Source: Prevotella sp. UBA7782 (GTDB taxonomy: Bacteria; Bacteroidota; Bacteroidia; Bacteroidales; Bacteroidaceae). Taken from it: a stretch of 16,726 nt of DNA. The stretch spans positions 1-16,726 of the forward strand of contig DLDC01000035.1 in NCBI GenBank assembly GCA_002480935.1. Direction: 5' to 3'. Positions within the stretch are counted from its first letter, which is position 1; every line of letters begins with the position of its first letter. Under the pieces are notes generated by a model. It ran no database searches, was not told the DNA's origin, and saw only the letters and a program-made list of their open reading frames with translations. Positions 1-7,750 of the stretch are shown here, piece after piece. The position numbers were made by a program, and so were the translations under genes.

Positions 1-1015
1 TCCTTGGGGTGATGAGCATAGTCGGAAAGCAGCACGTGACGGTCGTTGTTGATTTTGAAGTCGAAGCGGCGCTCTACGCCGTGGTATGTACTCATGCCGT
101 AGCGCAGTTCCTCGGCTGTGCAACCATTGAGCTGGGCCAGTGCCATGGCAGCCACACCATTCTCTATATTAATAGGTACGGGCTGCCCGAGCTTCACACT
201 CGTGACGTTCTCCACGGGTGAGATGAAGTCGAAAGTGATGGTGCCGTTCTCTATTTTGACATTCTCGGCATGGAAGTCTCCCTCGTCGCGACTATAGGTA
301 TAGGTCTTTACGCCCTCCTGCACGTTGGGTTTCATCTCCAGGTTTTTGTGGATGATGAGGGCACCGCCTGGCTGGATGAGTTCTGTATAATGGCGGAAAC
401 TCTCCAAGTAGGCTTCCTTTGTGCCATAGATGTCAAGATGGTCGGGGTCGGTAGCTGTAATGACGCTCATCCAGGGACGAAGCCAGTGGAAACTGCGGTC
501 GAACTCATCAGCCTCAATGACTACATAGTCGCTCTTGTCGGACAGGATGTAGTTGGTTCCATAGTTCTTTGAAATGCCTCCGAGGAATGCGTTGCAGTCG
601 ATATGACTCTCGTGCATGATGTGTGCGCACATGGTGGAAGTGGATGTCTTGCCATGAGTACCGGCCACGCATAGTCCTTTGTGTGTGCGGGTGAGTGTGC
701 CCAATACCTGAGCACGTTTCTCGATGGTGAATCCATTCTGCTGGAAGTATACAAGCTCCTGATGGGTGGCGGGGATGGCAGGTGTATAGATGACCAGCGT
801 GTTCTTGGCATCCTTGCATGCAGAAGGAATCAGTTCCACATTCTCCTCATAGTGGATGAGCATACCTTCCTTTTCCAGTTCGTGTGTCAACTCGGATGGA
901 GTCTTGTCGTAACCGGCTACGGTGAGCCCTTTCTTTAAGAAATATCTGGCGATGGCACTCATGCCAATGCCGCCTGCTCCTACAAAGTATACAGCTTTAA
1001 TGTCTTTGATTTCCA
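1..1015 (-). CDS. murC: UDP-N-acetylmuramate--L-alanine ligase MurC (partial, C-terminus off window)
   Basis: Cytoplasmic Mur ligase that adds L-alanine to UDP-MurNAc using ATP, the first step of peptide-stem synthesis. The frame is open from an ATG at 1015 to the left edge with no stop, giving 338 residues; the family is usually about 455-480, so roughly the last quarter is missing. Visible motifs are the N-terminal dinucleotide-like loop GAGGIGMS (residues 13-20), the P-loop GTHGKTS (119-125), the central-domain motif EADEFDRSF (168-176) and DYAHHPK at the edge, matching the MurC DYxHHP signature that opens the C-terminal domain. The start lies 3 bp after the murG stop, so it is the last visible gene of the dcw operon and probably co-translated with murG. 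GTHGKT together with DYxHHP separates it from MurD, MurE and Mpl with good confidence. Confidence 0.96.
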
Positions 1016-1018
1016 TTT

Positions 1019-2125
1019 TTATTTTTTGCTTAATCGAAGCACCTCCTGGGCTATTACTCCGGCGGCGTTTCCCTTACCTAATTTCTTGATGTTTTCGCTT
1101 AGCGATGCCAGCTTGGCGTCGTCCTTCACTGTCTGGAGCGCCAGTGGCAGCAATTTCTCCCTTGCTTCGGCGTCGCGAACCAGCAGCGCGGCTTGCTTAT
1201 TGACCAGAGCCAGGGCGTTCTTTGTTTGATGGTCCTCGGCCACATTAGGGCTTGGCACCAGTATCACGGGCTTTCCGATGAGCTGGAACTCGCTGATAGA
1301 GCTTGCTCCGGCGCGGCTTATCACCACGTCGGCGGCCTTATAGGCTGCGCCCATGTCGCTGATGAAGTCGGTAACCTTGAGCATGGGCAGGTCTTTGCCC
1401 TCCAGTCGCTTCATGATGTCGGCATGATAGTATTTTCCGGTTTGCCATATAAACTGCACGCCACTATCCTTTATCATGTCGAGATGGCTCATCACGCTCT
1501 CGTTGATGGTGCGGGCTCCCAGACTGCCTCCCACCAAGAGAATGGTCTTCTTGTCGGGTTGCAGGCCGAATGACGTCCTTGCCTCTTGCTGTGAGAGGCT
1601 CGTTTGCAGCACGTTTTCTCTTACAGGGTTGCCTGTCATGATGATTTTATCGGCTGGGAAGAACCTTTCCATGCCGTCATAGGCCACGCATATCTTCTGA
1701 ACGCGCTTAGCCAGCAACTTATTGGTCACTCCGGCATAGGAGTTTTGCTCTTGTATGAGGCAGGGTATGCCCATCTTTGCGCACTCGTAGAGCGTGGCGC
1801 CACTGGCATAACCTCCCACGCCTACAGCCACCATAGGCCTGAACTGTTTGATGATTTTGCGTGCCATGCGCAGACTCTTATACAACCGGATGAGCACGGA
1901 AACATTCTTCAGCAGGTGCTTGCGGTTGAATCCCTGAATGGGGAGTCCCTTGATTTCGTAGCCGGCAGCGGGCACGCGTTGCATCTCCATGCGACCCAGC
2001 GCCCCTACGAACAGTATTTTAGCGTCCGGATGTTGCGCTTTTATGGCGTTGGCAATAGACACGGCCGGGAAGATATGTCCTCCTGTACCGCCACCACTTA
2101 TGATTACTCTGAGTTCTTCGTTCAT
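1019..2125 (-). CDS. murG: UDP-GlcNAc:undecaprenyl-PP-MurNAc-pentapeptide GlcNAc transferase MurG
   Basis: Membrane-associated GT28 glycosyltransferase that converts lipid I to lipid II on the cytoplasmic face. It has 368 residues, close to the usual 350-370. The N-terminal glycine loop GGTGGHIFPA (12-21) binds the lipid-linked acceptor. VGVGGYASG (101-109) and IQEQNSYAG (124-132) are family blocks. GGSLGA (199-204) is the second glycine loop. RAGASSISE (271-279) and the P-x-P...DHQ..NA block (about 291-304) form the UDP-GlcNAc site. The start is the ATG immediately before the glycine-loop strand. It is separated from ftsW by 74 bp containing a Bacteroidetes promoter match, so murG-murC may have its own transcript besides read-through from upstream. 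Confidence 0.97.
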   Translation of the reverse strand: MNEELRVIISGGGTGGHIFPAVSIANAIKAQHPDAKILFVGALGRMEMQRVPAAGYEIKGLPIQGFNRKHLLKNVSVLIRLYKSLRMARKIIKQFRPMVAVGVGGYASGATLYECAKMGIPCLIQEQNSYAGVTNKLLAKRVQKICVAYDGMERFFPADKIIMTGNPVRENVLQTSLSQQEARTSFGLQPDKKTILLVGGSLGARTINESVMSHLDMIKDSGVQFIWQTGKYYHADIMKRLEGKDLPMLKVTDFISDMGAAYKAADVVISRAGASSISEFQLIGKPVILVPSPNVAEDHQTKNALALVNKQAALLVRDAEAREKLLPLALQTVKDDAKLASLSENIKKLGKGNAAGVIAQEVLRLSKK

Positions 2126-2145
2126 AAATCAGCTTTATTAACTTG

Positions 2146-2178
2146 CAAAGATACTTATTTTTTTAATCTTTCTGCAAT
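2146..2178 (-). promoter_or_regulatory. Probable internal promoter for murG-murC
   Basis: On the minus strand TATCTTTG (2153 to 2146) matches the Bacteroidetes -7 consensus TAnnTTTG exactly. ATTG (2178 to 2175) lies 21 bp upstream, within the known spacing for the -33 TTTG element and matching 3 of 4 bases. The predicted start of transcription is about 15-20 nt before the murG ATG. The boxes are seen in the sequence; the activity is inferred. Confidence 0.6.
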
Positions 2179-2199
2179 TTTCGTATCTGTTTTTATTCG

Positions 2200-3492
2200 T
2201 CAATTTTCATCGTTGTCAGCCTGGTTCGCTCCACTCGTTTTACTGCTACTGGCCAGTTCTGTCTTGCGCTTGGCCGTGTGGCTGATGCTCAGCAGCGCAC
2301 CGATGTAAAGGCAGTTGATGATAGAGGATGTTCCGCCCTTGCTGATGAGGGGCAGAGGCTGGCCTGTCACGGGTGCAAGGCCTACAGCAACGAGCATGTT
2401 GAAAAGTGCCTGGCTCACCAGCAGCACGGCCAGTCCCATGGCAAGAAAGGCCGGGAAGTTGTTTTCGCAACGGTTGGCTATGATGCCCGCCCTGAACAGC
2501 AGGATGATGTAAAGCAGCGCTACGAAGGCTGCGCCCTCTATGCCCATCTCCTCTATGATGATGGCGTAGATGAAGTCAGAGAAGGCTTGCGACAGGAAGT
2601 CGCGCTCGGTTGAGTTGCCAGGACCTTTGCCTACGATGTTGGAAGATGCTATAGCTATGTTGGCATGACCCACCTGAGCATCCTTGTCGGTGATGTCATA
2701 TTTCTCTGGTGGTACATAGGTATGGTCGGAGAACTTCATGATTCGGGCTTTCCATGTGTCGAATCTGTGAAACACCCTCTTTATCACGCCCGGCTTTTCC
2801 TTGGGTTGTCCGGCCATTTGCTCGGTGAGGTTTTGCTTCTCATCCAGTTCGGCTTGCTTGTCGTCGCCTACCAGCATGATAGCCGATACAATCAATACTA
2901 TCGTGATGGCCACGATGCCCAGCAGCCGGCCCAGCTGATAACCGGGCACCCTGCCCAAGAACATCATGATGAGAACCGTTAGCGCTATGAGCATGGCAGT
3001 AGACAAGTTCTCCACCATGATGGGCAAGATGAGCACGCAGCTGATAATCATGATGTACTTAAAAGCCTGTCTGTCGGCTCCCTTTTCTGTTTGCATGGCA
3101 CTCAATATTTGCGCTACCGACAGCACAAGGGTGCCTTTGGCTATCTCGGAAGGCTGAAACTGTATGCCCAGGATGCTCACCCATCTGCCGCCATCGTTGA
3201 TTTTAGGTCCGAAGAGTGCCATGGCTAGCATGAACAGCGATATGCCTATGAGGAACGGCGTGGCAAACTTGAAGTATTTGCAGGGAATGTTCACAATAAC
3301 CAGCATAGCCATTACGCCTAGAAACAGCAGGCCACAGTGCTTCAGGATGGGGCTCCAGTAGTTTCCGCCCTTGTATGACAGCGAGCTGGAGGCCGAATAC
3401 ACCTCCACGATGCTAATCATGCAGAGCAAGAAGAACACCATCCATATCACCTTGTCACCCTTAAAAAGGTTGCCTATCTTATTCTTCTCCAT
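2200..3492 (-). CDS. ftsW: Septal peptidoglycan glycosyltransferase FtsW (SEDS family)
   Basis: Polytopic membrane protein that polymerises lipid II into septal glycan with FtsI. It has 430 residues and about ten hydrophobic segments. Family signatures are RW (103-104), FQPSEIAKG (112-120) and the C-terminal block PVTGQPLPLISKGGTSS (374-390). An acidic residue in SDFIYA (D306) aligns with the catalytic Asp of SEDS enzymes. A hydrophilic segment at about 209-275 is longer than in E. coli FtsW. The usual PDxGT motif reads ENLSTA (161-166) here, which I believe is common in Bacteroidetes. The C-terminal tail after 405 is polar and probably cytoplasmic. It starts 7 bp after the murD stop. RodA is the alternative, but the position between murD and murG favours FtsW. 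Confidence 0.94.
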   Translation of the reverse strand: MEKNKIGNLFKGDKVIWMVFFLLCMISIVEVYSASSSLSYKGGNYWSPILKHCGLLFLGVMAMLVIVNIPCKYFKFATPFLIGISLFMLAMALFGPKINDGGRWVSILGIQFQPSEIAKGTLVLSVAQILSAMQTEKGADRQAFKYIMIISCVLILPIMVENLSTAMLIALTVLIMMFLGRVPGYQLGRLLGIVAITIVLIVSAIMLVGDDKQAELDEKQNLTEQMAGQPKEKPGVIKRVFHRFDTWKARIMKFSDHTYVPPEKYDITDKDAQVGHANIAIASSNIVGKGPGNSTERDFLSQAFSDFIYAIIIEEMGIEGAAFVALLYIILLFRAGIIANRCENNFPAFLAMGLAVLLVSQALFNMLVAVGLAPVTGQPLPLISKGGTSSIINCLYIGALLSISHTAKRKTELASSSKTSGANQADNDEN

Positions 3493-3499
3493 CGATGAA

Positions 3500-4831
3500 T
3501 TAAAGGTTTCTCACCAGCGACTTGAACTGCTCGCCGCGGTCTTCCATGTTCTTGAAGAGGTCGAAGCTGGCACAGCACGGGCTCAGCAGCACGGTTTGTC
3601 CTGGCTTGGCCATCTCGTAGCAGGCCTGCACACAGTCTTTCATGTTGTGAGTGTCGCGCACAGGTATGCCCATGCCGTCGAAGAAGTTGTGCAGCTTGGT
3701 GTTGTCGGCACCCAGATATACCAGTCCTACGCATTTCTGCTTCACCAGTTTCTCTATGGCATGATAGTCGTTGCCCTTGTCTTTTCCGCCCAAGATGAGG
3801 ATGACGGGGGTCTTCATGCTCTCCAGGGCATACCAGCAGGCATCTACGTTGGTGGCCTTTGAGTCGTTCACGTATTGCACGCCGGCCACCTTGCACACCT
3901 TTTCCAGTCTGTGTTCTACGCCGGGGAAGTTGCCGAGCGACTTGCGTATGCACTCCTTCTTGATGCCGCTGATGTTGGAGGCTATGCCTGCAGCCAGCGA
4001 GTTATACAGGTTGTGCTTGCCCGTAAGCGACAAGTCTTCCTGCTCCATGTTGAAGGGCGTGGGCTTCTCTATCTTATATTGTCCCTCTTCTATGTAGCCG
4101 ATGGAACCCGTTTCCTTGAGTTCGGAGAACGGATAACGTATAGCCTTGATGTCAAACTTCTTCAGTTCCTTCTTGATGACGGGGTCGTCGTTCCAGTAAA
4201 TGAAGCTGTCCTCCGGCGTTTGGTTCTGTGTGATGCGCATCTTGGCGTCGGCATAGTTCTCAAACTTATAGTCGTAGCGGTCCAGATGGTCGGGGGTGAT
4301 GTTCAGCAAGATGGCAATGTTGGCCCTGAAGTCGTACATATTGTCGAGCTGAAAGCTGCTCAGCTCTATGATGTAATACTCATGTGGGTCTTCGGCCACC
4401 TGCAGAGCCAGGCTTCGGCCTATGTTTCCGGCCAGGCCGGCATCATATCCGGCCTCCTTGAAGATGTGGTATATCAGGCTGGTAGTGGTGGTCTTGCCAT
4501 TGCTGCCCGTTATGCATATCATCTTAGAGTGCGTGTATCTTCCCGCAAATTCTATCTCGCTGATGATGTGCGTGCCCTGCTTCATGAGCTTTTGTATCAT
4601 GGGAGCCTCCTTGGGAATGCCCGGACTCTTTATCACCTCGTCGGCGTTCAGAATCTTTTCTTCCGTGTGATGGCCCTCCTCCCATTCTATGTGATGGTCG
4701 TTAAGCATCTTCTTGTATTTGTCTTTAATGGCAGATGTGTCAGAGACAAACACGTCGAAGCCCTCCTTCTTGGCCAGTACAGCGGCTCCGGCGCCACTCT
4801 CACCAGCTCCTAATATAACGATTCTAGCCAT
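3500..4831 (-). CDS. murD: UDP-N-acetylmuramoylalanine--D-glutamate ligase MurD
   Basis: Cytoplasmic ATP-dependent ligase adding D-glutamate to UDP-MurNAc-L-Ala. With the start chosen at 4831 it has 443 residues, close to E. coli MurD (438). The protein opens MARIVILGAGESGAG, the MurD UDP-binding loop, and has the P-loop GSNGKTT (109-115). Further on it contains TPDHLDRY and NDSKATN, the latter highly typical of MurD. An in-frame ATG at 4876 would add 15 basic and polar residues with no family counterpart. The 4831 ATG follows directly with the conserved Rossmann-like strand and has AAAGGA about 10 nt upstream, so I prefer it. It lies 141 bp after mraY, the widest gap inside the operon, and 7 bp before ftsW. 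Confidence 0.96.
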   Translation of the reverse strand: MARIVILGAGESGAGAAVLAKKEGFDVFVSDTSAIKDKYKKMLNDHHIEWEEGHHTEEKILNADEVIKSPGIPKEAPMIQKLMKQGTHIISEIEFAGRYTHSKMICITGSNGKTTTTSLIYHIFKEAGYDAGLAGNIGRSLALQVAEDPHEYYIIELSSFQLDNMYDFRANIAILLNITPDHLDRYDYKFENYADAKMRITQNQTPEDSFIYWNDDPVIKKELKKFDIKAIRYPFSELKETGSIGYIEEGQYKIEKPTPFNMEQEDLSLTGKHNLYNSLAAGIASNISGIKKECIRKSLGNFPGVEHRLEKVCKVAGVQYVNDSKATNVDACWYALESMKTPVILILGGKDKGNDYHAIEKLVKQKCVGLVYLGADNTKLHNFFDGMGIPVRDTHNMKDCVQACYEMAKPGQTVLLSPCCASFDLFKNMEDRGEQFKSLVRNL

Positions 4832-4880
4832 AAACTTATATTCCTTTCTTTGCTTATATGTTGTTTCTTTTTTCAATATA

Positions 4881-4963
4881 GTGCTTTTTGCCTTCTCAAA
4901 AGGCCCTTTTCAGCGTCCGAAACAGGCACTTTCGCATGGCAAAAGCGCCGTTTTTGCAGGCGC
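4881..4963. other. Hairpin-rich mraY-murD gap, possible attenuator
   Basis: The 141-bp gap (4832-4972) contains stacked short inverted repeats. GCCTT/AAGGC (4890-4894 with 4900-4904) overlaps AAAAGG/CCTTTT (4898-4903 with 4905-4910). GCAAAA/TTTTGC (4939-4944 with 4952-4957) is interleaved with GCGCC/GGCGC (4945-4949 with 4959-4963), so these last two cannot form together. Read in the operon direction, the GC-rich stem comes just after the mraY stop and is followed by TTTT, resembling a weak intrinsic terminator. The repeats are seen; attenuation is inferred. No clear TAnnTTTG promoter for murD was found in the gap. Confidence 0.45.
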
Positions 4964-4972
4964 GCAGCCCAA

Positions 4973-6244
4973 CTATCTTATCTTCAGCGTGATAATGGTG
5001 AGGGCCGCGAGGATGATGGTGATAATCCAGAAGCGTATGGTTATCTTCGACTCATGCACAGCCTTGTGAGGCACTTTGATGAGATAGGTGCACTCAGGGT
5101 CTAGCTGCGAGTCTTGCGTACGGAAGTTGTCGTGTATCGGCGTGCGCTTGAAGATGCGCTGCTTGACGCCCCTTCGCTTGCCAGCCTTGAAGTACCACAC
5201 CTGCAAGATTACGCTCAGGCTCTCTACAAAGAATATGCCGCACAGTATGGGCAGCAACAGCTCCTTGTGTATGATGATGGCTCCCACGGCTATGATACCG
5301 CCGATGGTGAGCGAACCCGTATCGCCCATGAACACCTGAGCGGGGTAGGCGTTGTACCAAAGGAAGCCCACCAGCGCGCCAATGAAGGCGAAGAAGAACA
5401 CCACAAGTTCTTCTGAGCCCGGTATGTACATGATGTTGAGGTAGGCGGCATACTCTATGTGCGAGCTCACATAGGCCAGTATGCCTAGTGCCACGCCTAT
5501 GATGGCCGAGTTGCCGGCGCACATGCCGTCCATGCCATCGTTGAGGTTGGCTCCGTTAGACACGGCCGTCACCACGAAGATGGTCATGATGACAAACAAA
5601 ATCCATCCCGCTGCCGTCTTATACTTGCCGCAGAACGACATGAGCTTGGAGTAGTCGAGGTTGTGGCTCTTCACAAACGGTATGGTCGTCTTGAGGGTTT
5701 TCTCGGCTGTAGCCTTGTGCTTCACAACCACCTCCTGGCCGTTCTGCTGCTGTACCTCAAGGTTAAGGTTGGCCTTAACGTCGGGTGAGGCCCACAGCAC
5801 GAGGCCTACGATGAGGCCGATGCTCACCTGGCCCACTATCTTGTATTTGCCTTTCAGGCCCGCTTTGTTGTGACGGAATATCTTGATATAGTCGTCCATG
5901 CCGCCCAAGAAACCGAGCCACACCGTGGTGATGATCATCAGTATGAGATAGATGTTGCGCAGACGGCCCAGCAGGAGTACGGGTATGAGCAGCGCAACGA
6001 TGATGATGATGCCGCCCATGGAGGGCACGCCAATCTTGTTAACGCCGAAGGGGTCTATCTTGGCGTCGCGTTGCGTCTCTGTTATCTGCTTGCTTTTCAG
6101 TAGCTTGATGAATTTTTCTCCAAACCAAGCCGAAATGGTCAGTGACAGGATCAGGGCCAGAATGGCGCGGAAAGAGATGTAGCCCCATAGGTGGGAACCG
6201 CTGATACCGAATTGGTCTAACCATCTGAAGATGTAGTACAACAT
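4973..6244 (-). CDS. mraY: Phospho-N-acetylmuramoyl-pentapeptide transferase MraY
   Basis: Integral membrane enzyme that transfers phospho-MurNAc-pentapeptide to undecaprenyl phosphate, forming lipid I. It has 423 residues, against 360 in E. coli. Catalytic motifs are present: MDDYIKIF with the Asp pair D117-D118, NLNDGMDG (233-240) and GDTGSL (307-312). The extra length comes from a hydrophilic insertion at about 152-210, between membrane segments, and from about 20 extra residues near 375-400. The C-terminal PxHHHxE motif reads PIHDNF (369-374), so only the first His remains. I recall a similar sequence from other Bacteroidales, so it probably reflects the lineage rather than inactivation. 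It starts 20 bp after the murE stop, with no murF between. Confidence 0.96.
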   Translation of the reverse strand: MLYYIFRWLDQFGISGSHLWGYISFRAILALILSLTISAWFGEKFIKLLKSKQITETQRDAKIDPFGVNKIGVPSMGGIIIIVALLIPVLLLGRLRNIYLILMIITTVWLGFLGGMDDYIKIFRHNKAGLKGKYKIVGQVSIGLIVGLVLWASPDVKANLNLEVQQQNGQEVVVKHKATAEKTLKTTIPFVKSHNLDYSKLMSFCGKYKTAAGWILFVIMTIFVVTAVSNGANLNDGMDGMCAGNSAIIGVALGILAYVSSHIEYAAYLNIMYIPGSEELVVFFFAFIGALVGFLWYNAYPAQVFMGDTGSLTIGGIIAVGAIIIHKELLLPILCGIFFVESLSVILQVWYFKAGKRRGVKQRIFKRTPIHDNFRTQDSQLDPECTYLIKVPHKAVHESKITIRFWIITIILAALTIITLKIR

Positions 6245-6264
6245 GTTGTATGTCTTTTAAACGT

Positions 6265-7722
6265 TTATTTTATACCGAATATATCGCGCAGCACCTCATG
6301 GTCGTCGAAGTGGTGCTTCACGCCGTTTATCTCCTGATAGGTTTCATGTCCCTTGCCGGCCACGAGCACAACGTCGCCCTTCTGTGCCATCATGCAGGCA
6401 GTGCGTATGGCCTCTTTGCGGTCTACTATTGTCAGCACCTTCTTCTTTTGCTGGGCGTTGAGGCCTGCCATCATGTCGTCTATGATGGCTTGCGGATCCT
6501 CGTCGCGTGGGTTGTCGCTCGTCAGAATGACTTTGTCGCTCTGCTTCACGGCCTCCTGAGCCATCAGCGGGCGCTTGCCTTTGTCGCGATGACCGCCGGC
6601 TCCGCACACGGTTATCACATGTCCCTTGCCGTTGAGCACGTCGTGAATGGCCTTCAGCACGTTTTCCAGGGCATCGGGTGTATGGGCGTAGTCTACGATG
6701 GCGGTAAATCCTTCGGGTGAGTGGATGGGTTCCAAGCGGCCGTTTACGCTCTTCAGGGTGCTCATCACCACGAGCACGTCTTCCGGTTTCTTGCCCAGCA
6801 TCACGGCAGTGCCGTAAACGGCCAGCAAATTGCTCACGTTGAAGCGGCCAATGAACTGCACAGCCACCTCCTTACCGTCTATGTCGAGCAGCATACCGCC
6901 GAAGTGGCACTCCAGAATGCGCGCACGGAAGTCGGCCATGCGCTGTGTGCTGTAGGTCTTCACCGTGGCTTTGGTGTTCTGCACCATTATCATGCCGTTC
7001 TTGTCGTCGGCGTTGGTGATGGCAAATGCGTCTTTTGGCAGTCCGTCAAAGAACATCTTCTTGGCGTTTCTGTAGTTTTCGAAGGTCTTATGATAGTCCA
7101 GATGGTCGCGGGTGAGGTTGGTGAAGATGCCTCCGGCATACTTCAGGCCGCCGATGCGGTGCTGGTGTATGGCATGAGAGCTGCATTCCATGAAGGCATA
7201 CTGGCATCCTGCGTCAACCATCTTGGCCAGGAGCTCGTTCAGCTCGATGGGGTCGGGTGTGGTATGGTCGGCCGGTATGGCTTCGCCATCGATGTAGTTG
7301 CACACCGTTGAGAGTAATCCCACCTTGTAGCCAAACTTTCTGAACATATTATATAATAAGGTGGCGATGGTAGTCTTGCCGTTGGTGCCCGTCACGCCCA
7401 CCAGTATGAGCTTGCTGGAGGGATCGCCATAGAACATGGTAGCCACCTTTCCTACTGTTTCCTCGGTCGATGCCACCTGCACATAGGTCACTCCCGGCTT
7501 CAGCTCTTCAGGCATATCCTCGCACAGCACGGATGTTGCGCCCTTCTCAATGGCCTTGGGTATGAACTTGTGTCCGTCGGCCTGCGTGCCCTTCATGGCT
7601 ACAAACAGGTTGCCCGGTTCCACTTTTCGTGAGTCGATGTTCACTCCAGTAACTGCTATGTTCGTGTCACCTGTAATGTTCAGAGTCTTGATGCTCTTGA
7701 TAAGATCACTTAAAACTTTCAT
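6265..7722 (-). CDS. murE: UDP-MurNAc-L-Ala-D-Glu--meso-2,6-diaminopimelate ligase MurE
   Basis: Cytoplasmic ATP-dependent ligase adding the third stem residue. It has 485 residues, typical of the family. The N-terminal domain contains [18 protein letters not shown] (28-45), the UDP-binding block. The P-loop is TGTNGKTT (111-118). HTTPDP (153-158) and [10 protein letters not shown] (202-211) are family blocks. Lys 221 or 222 in NAKKMFF should be the carbamylated lysine. DYAHTPD (344-350) opens the third domain. SDNPRDEDP (402-410) contains the DNPR motif that in known MurE enzymes selects meso-diaminopimelate over lysine, so this organism should have mDAP-type peptidoglycan. It starts 28 bp after ftsI and is followed by mraY; murF, usual at this place in many phyla, is absent. 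Confidence 0.97.
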   Translation of the reverse strand: MKVLSDLIKSIKTLNITGDTNIAVTGVNIDSRKVEPGNLFVAMKGTQADGHKFIPKAIEKGATSVLCEDMPEELKPGVTYVQVASTEETVGKVATMFYGDPSSKLILVGVTGTNGKTTIATLLYNMFRKFGYKVGLLSTVCNYIDGEAIPADHTTPDPIELNELLAKMVDAGCQYAFMECSSHAIHQHRIGGLKYAGGIFTNLTRDHLDYHKTFENYRNAKKMFFDGLPKDAFAITNADDKNGMIMVQNTKATVKTYSTQRMADFRARILECHFGGMLLDIDGKEVAVQFIGRFNVSNLLAVYGTAVMLGKKPEDVLVVMSTLKSVNGRLEPIHSPEGFTAIVDYAHTPDALENVLKAIHDVLNGKGHVITVCGAGGHRDKGKRPLMAQEAVKQSDKVILTSDNPRDEDPQAIIDDMMAGLNAQQKKKVLTIVDRKEAIRTACMMAQKGDVVLVAGKGHETYQEINGVKHHFDDHEVLRDIFGIK

Positions 7723-7750
7723 CTTTACTAAGTGTATTATTTGTTTGTTA

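Noticed and set aside
1604..2308. 234-codon open frame on the plus strand
   Set aside because: It is antisense across the murG start, the ftsW-murG promoter gap and the ftsW end; a real gene would conflict with all three.
3875..4813. 312-codon open frame on the plus strand
   Set aside because: It is antisense to murD, which is firmly identified; no start context or family motif.
4832..4876. Extended murD start at 4876
   Set aside because: The extra 15 residues are basic and polar with no counterpart in MurD, whereas the ATG at 4831 starts exactly at the conserved UDP-binding strand.
6258..6267. TAAACGTTTA perfect palindrome at the murE stop
   Set aside because: It is partly the murE stop codon inside an operon junction; a 10-bp AT-rich palindrome here is plausibly chance.
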